Below the pieces are notes generated by a model, which was not told the origin of the DNA, ran no database searches, and was given only the letters and a program-made list of their open reading frames with translations. Below, in pieces: positions 59,780 through 64,000 of a stretch of DNA of 64,000 nucleotides (position 1 is its first letter; every line of letters starts with the position of its first letter). The position numbers and the translations under genes were made by a program. Source of the stretch: Typhlomys cinereus. Lineage: Eukaryota; Chordata; Mammalia; Rodentia; Platacanthomyidae. Location: assembly GCA_023101885.1 (NCBI GenBank), contig JALPQD010000404.1, positions 930,001 to 994,000 on the forward strand. Direction: 5' to 3'.

Positions 59780-60210
59780 TGTCATAGTTAGGCACAGGTG
59801 TCAACTTGATGGTTGAAGGTTTGAGCTCTGGGCAGATTTGTGGAGAATTAGTGTTTGGGTTAAGCCCAGAACAAACCTGCAGGAGATTGTCTAGCTGATG
59901 GGGAAAGCCCAGCCTATGGTGGGTTTGACTAGGCCCTAAACAGGTGAATAAACTACTGAGAGTTGCTTGAGGAAGGTAGCATCTTTCTGTACCTTTGGCC
60001 AGACATGCTGGTCTGATAAGTAAGGATTGTCCACCTCTCAGCCGTTATGTGGTGATGGTGTGGCCAGTTCCTCGGCCCTGGTGTTGGTGAGTGCTTACCT
60101 ATCAGGCTGGTCTATGAACTGTAACCAGTAATCATAAGAAAGAATGAAACCCTTGTTCCCTTAAGCCATTTGATAGTCATTTATCAGCAACCTTGCAGAA
60201 AACTGCAAAA
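59780..60210 (+). repeat. Right LTR
   Basis: TGTCATAGTTAGGCACAGG to ACTGCAAAA; the usual terminal CA is AA here. The poly(A) signal has changed from AATAAA to AATGAA. Confidence 0.88.
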
Positions 60211-60380
60211 AGTACAATATGAAATGCAGATATTGCAAGAGTAAATCTAACTTTACAGCTGCTATTGGACATATGTAAAAACAATGATTGACAAATATAA
60301 ATAATTCTACTGTCACCAGGTCAAAATATTTCATAATGTTGATGATTGCTTGGAAAGATCAAATTTCCCAAATCAGTATT

Positions 60381-60394
60381 ATATATATATATAT

Positions 60395-60446
<52 letters not shown>
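60381..60446. repeat. Compound (AT)n(GATA)n microsatellite
   Basis: An AT run at 60381-60396 passes into about 12 GATA units to 60446. It is likely to vary in length. Confidence 0.95.
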
Positions 60447-60447
60447 T

Positions 60448-62141
60448 AAAACAGTACATGGCTTGCTCAAAATATTGCACTGTCATATTTCTGGAATATT
60501 AAACAGTAATTGAACTTATTTTCTATTTGTTATTAGCTACTAAATTGAATATTAATAAACAGTAATATATAAGCAATGCATAGTTTATTTTTAGTAAAAA
60601 GTGATTGGACATTTTATCTACTTTATCTCAAAGTTTCATTTATTTAAGAAAAATTTTAACCAAGCTCATAATTCAAAATAAAGCTGTACTACATGGTCTC
60701 AAGCAGATGTAGAGCTAAAAACAGAAACATAAGAAGAGAGTAAGAAAGAAGTTAAATTAGGCTGCAAGTACAAATTGCAGTAACAGGACTTCCCCCTTTC
60801 ACTGTTGACAGAATAGCAATCAATGTCACAGGAATCCATTAATAACTTTAATTATTGTCATTTGAGAGTGCAACTACTATCGAACACAACAATTCATGAA
60901 CACAACAATTATGCACTGTGCACTGCATAAATGATTTAGAGTAAAAGAGCAATAAGGGCTATCAGTATTCTTCTATTGAAGCATACTGAGTTTTTAATAT
61001 TTTTAAATATATTTGGGATTGTATTTTTCTTTCTTTTGAATCTTCATTTCTATTATCTGTATCCCTTTATAGAAATATCACATAGTCTATCTATTTAGAG
61101 CTAGATTTTTAAAAAATCAATAAATATAATTTTTATCACATATTCTACCTAATTATTAAAGAGAAACATTTTCAGTTTCTTTTGCTATCAGTTTAAATGA
61201 AGATAAAGGATATGTCACAAAATTAATGTTATACAGAAATATCCCTCATGTGAATTATCTTATAATTACATCTGATATTTATAAACATAGAGACAAACAA
61301 AATATATGAATATATACAAATATATGACTACTTGCATCCTACCAAAATTATGATCACCATCTTACTAACATTATATATATCTTTAGATAGATGACAATGA
61401 TGTCTAGAGAATAATGTGTGAAAAGAGACATTGCGAACAACACATGATCATAGTTTTAAAAAACTCATTTAGCACATGAGGCACCATCTCCAAGAATGTG
61501 TCTGTGAACATATAAATTTATTGGACCCAAAAGACTTCACTCATGTCTACCTCAAGATATGAAAATACACGAATACTGGAACTGAATTAAAGAGTCTTCC
61601 CTGCTGGTGTATTTCATCAGACTAAAAAATGTAATGCAAACTTCTGCAGAAGAAAAGCCATCAACAGTCTTTCCCAGCTATGAATCACACTACCAGCTAC
61701 CTGGCAAGATGTGTTTGTTGGTGAGCATGTGGCAGGAATGTTAGGAAGTAGTCAATTGTTCTCTATTCAGGTTCAAGGCCTGTTTTTATTTTCCCCAGTG
61801 GGTAAGTCATGTCTAGTATTGTAAACCAGACTGACAAGCTGTAACTGAATAGGTTATAGGTCTTAAGGGGAAACAAACTACTTCTATTTTACTATACGGG
61901 CATGATTTTTTTCAAACTGCCTTCCAAATGCTTACCATTATATCCATAGATCTGTGCTTCTCTCAACCCTTGACCTATAAAACTTCTTTGATTAATAAAA
62001 GGTGTTTAGTTTAGCGCAGAGAACCATATTCCCTAAGTACAGAGAATAAGTGACTATGATAAGCTCTTCCCTAAACAGGACTTCTGTGTCATCCCATACC
62101 TCAAACCTTAGGGAATACAGTGGAAGAGGAGGCAATAACAG
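60448..62141. other. AT-rich DNA without recognised features
   Basis: No gene, RNA gene or nameable repeat was recognised. Confidence 0.5.
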
Positions 62142-62153
62142 TATAAAAGTCCA

Positions 62154-62389
62154 GGGCTGGAGAAATGGCTCAGGGGTCAAGATTTTGTATTGAAAGCAAA
62201 AGGTCCTAAATTCAGATGCCAGGTCACACAGTAGAAATGCCTGGCAGAAAGGCTGTTTCAGCCTGCACTTCCCACTCTAGTGGGCAGAGCCTATGAAATC
62301 CCAGAGTGAATCAAAAAGGAGGTAGAAGCAATCCAGGATGATTTCTTAAGTCACTCTCAGTCTTCCACAGTGACACACAGTGACCCCCC

Positions 62390-62441
<52 letters not shown>

Positions 62442-62494
62442 CACAGAATAAATAAACAAACAAACAAATAAATAATGGCTTTTTAAAAAAAGAA
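62154..62494 (+). mobile_element. B2-like tRNA-derived SINE with (CA)n tail, plus strand
   Basis: GGGCTGGAGAAATGGCTCAG head with box A, AAATTCAGATGCCAGG box B region, the family body (CAGAAAGGCTGTTTCAGCC...GAAGCAATCCAGGATGATT) and a (CA)n tract at 62397-62446, then AATAAATAAACAAAC. Flanking TATAAAAGTCCA (62142-62153) and TATAAAATCCAA (62495 onward) look like an imperfect target duplication. Confidence 0.85.
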
Positions 62495-63060
62495 TATAAA
62501 ATCCAAAGTGGGAGGGCTAGATGCTCCATCCATGAAATCATTAACTATATTAGCGCAGAGGACCTGAACAAGATTTTGTCTGGCAACACTTCATCATTGA
62601 AAGGGATAGATCTCATGAGACACACATCTCCCTTTAGCACAGTCTGGATTAATATTGGATATGGGAGGCAGAACTACTTTCTTCTTAATATGTACCATAC
62701 ATGTCCAGAAAGTGCTCAGGCACATGCTAATTTAGGAAAATCTCAATGGACCACACATGCAAAAAGAAATGAAAGAAGGGGTTGAAAAAGGTAGGTTTTC
62801 AATTTGACAAGGAGGGGGATATAATCAGATAATATGACATGAAAATAAGTTCATTATGTATATGTATGAAATAGATAACATGTATTTCTATCTATCCATT
62901 TATGTATATAATCTATGTCTGCCTATGTTTCTGTCATCAATCATCTATTTATGTGTCTATCTGTATCTATTCACCTGTGTACAGAATTGAGTATAAACAT
63001 CAAAGAATTCATAGATTCATTCATTGCTTTCTACCTTTGACTGTGTGCACTAAATAGTTT
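62461..63060. other. AT-rich DNA, TCTA-rich low-complexity patch
   Basis: 62880-62985 is rich in TCTATCTATC/CTGTCT-like words, a decayed tetranucleotide repeat. Nothing else was recognised. Confidence 0.55.
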
Positions 63061-63063
63061 GTT

Positions 63064-63165
63064 TCACAAATACGTGAGCTATTAAAGTTTCTAGGGGGAA
63101 AGAGATTAATTGACTCACAAATATGTGAGATATTATAGTTTTTAGGGGGAAAGAGATTAACTGAT
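63064..63165. repeat. 51-bp tandem duplication
   Basis: Two units, 63064-63114 and 63115-63165, both containing TCACAAATA(C/T)GTGAG and TAGGGGGAAAGAGATTAA, about 88% alike. Confidence 0.9.
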
Positions 63166-63199
63166 TCACATTTTCAGGTTACAGTTAAACTTTTAAGGA

Positions 63200-63960
63200 A
63201 GTTGTGGCAACAGGAACTTATCCCAGTCAAAATGGCTAAGATCAAAAACATGAAGAGAAAATGCTAACAAAAATGTCAGGAAAGAGAATAATTTAATTGT
63301 CAGTTGGAGTTTAAACTGGGGGAGCCATTTTGCAAATCAGTATAAAGTTTCCTCTAAGGCTAAAAATTGAACAATAATAAGACATAGTTTTACCATTCCT
63401 GGGCATATTCCCAAACCCCTCATATTCTAATACAGAAATACTTATTCTCCCATGTCCATTGTTGCCTTGTTCACAATAGCAAAATAAATGGATCAACTTA
63501 TATGTCCCTTGACTTATGAATAACGAAAATCTTTTATGTATATAGTAAGCTACTATTCAACTATCAAGAAAATTAAATTATGAAAATTGCTGCCAAATAA
63601 ATAAAGTTAGAAAATATTATACTGAGTGAGATAACCTAGAAAGAAAAATGCTTCATGTTCTCTCTTATAGGTGGATCCCAGTTTAAAACTATCAAATTTG
63701 GTCCATTTAACCAGAAATACCTGCAATAGTCAGAAGTCCAATTAGACCATCAAGCAAGAGGTGGAAGAACATGCAGAAGAAGGATCTTAAAAAACAGAAA
63801 GTTTTAATAAGATAGAAAATGTGAGAGTGGGGTAATGAGTGGATATTGTAGAGAATGAGCTGATATATTTAATTAAATCAAATATACACAAAAATCTATT
63901 AAAAAGTGGGTAATTAACATAAAGAATATTTTTAAATATATAAGAGCATGTCTTGGTCAA
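63200..63960 (+). mobile_element. Old L1 3' end
   Basis: Decayed end of ORF2: CCCAGTCAAAATGGCTAAGA, CCATTTTGCAAATCAGTATA, CCATTCCTGGGCATATTCCC, GCCTTGTTCACAATAGC and GATAACCTAGAAAGAAAAATG keep the order of L1 ORF2, followed by a short 3' UTR (TCTCTCTTATAGGTGGATCC). It is similar in age to 33171-33890. Confidence 0.7.
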
Positions 63961-64000
63961 CTGAGTAAACTGTAAAACTGATGACCTTTAACATGTATTT

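Larger units (their letters stand above)
57787..60210 (+). mobile_element. Complete two-LTR MaLR-like element
   Basis: A 2.4-kb element with LTRs at 57787-58215 (429 bases) and 59780-60210 (431 bases), flanked by the perfect 5-bp duplication AGTAC (57782-57786 and 60211-60215). The internal part is only about 1.56 kb, a quarter-kilobase of it a later SINE. It has no recognisable gag, protease, polymerase or envelope, as expected for non-autonomous MaLR elements. A polypurine tract (ACAAGGGGTGGAG) sits directly before the right LTR. The 5-bp duplication and the small non-coding interior argue for ERVL-MaLR. Confidence 0.88.

Overview
This is a gene-poor, AT-rich, repeat-dense stretch of mammalian nuclear DNA, and the repeats point to a rodent. 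There is a near-intact ID element of BC1 type (16933-17017), B1-like and B4-like SINEs, a B2-like tRNA-derived SINE with long (TG/CA)n tails, MaLR-type LTRs, and a LINE-1 lineage whose ORF1 and ORF2 are clearly L1 but not of the mouse or rat type I would recognise. I infer a rodent outside Murinae and cannot name the species. I find no host protein-coding exon, no tRNA/rRNA gene and no CRISPR.

Layout. 1-4792: two minus-strand L1s in tandem; the left one (5' end near 2288, leaving the window at base 1) interrupts ORF2 of the right one (5' end near 4792). 4793-24888: mostly unassigned AT-rich DNA with an (AT)n tract, SINEs, the ID element, a complete 429-bp solo LTR (15014-15442), a second truncated LTR of the same family (18412-18801) and two L1 3' fragments (18802-20075, 21915-22890). 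24904-30208: a minus-strand L1 with a perfect 15-bp target-site duplication and a 0.9-kb internal deletion. 30221-35400: MaLR-type LTRs, an old L1 tail and SINEs. 35934-39036: a 5'-truncated plus-strand L1. 40743-41320: a minus-strand processed pseudogene of SNRPC (U1 snRNP protein C), the only host-gene-derived sequence recognised. 42772-45235: SINEs and an older L1 3' UTR. 45717-52084: a full-length 6.4-kb plus-strand L1 with 5' UTR monomers, ORF1, ORF2, 3' UTR, A-rich tail and a 16-bp duplication. 52281-56640: SINE and LTR copies. 57787-60210: a complete two-LTR, MaLR-like element flanked by AGTAC, with a SINE nested inside. 60211-64000: microsatellites, a SINE, a 51-bp tandem duplication and an old L1 tail.

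Nothing here works together as a pathway. The biology is retrotransposon biology: L1s supply the machinery that probably mobilised the SINEs and the SNRPC copy, and the L1 copies document one family's history. They share tandem 5' UTR monomers with a splice-donor-like motif, a stop codon common to three of four endonuclease regions, and an ORF2-derived fragment in the 3' UTR of two of the three 3' ends examined. Every L1 ORF2 here is broken; one ORF1 (3288-4382) is open along its length.
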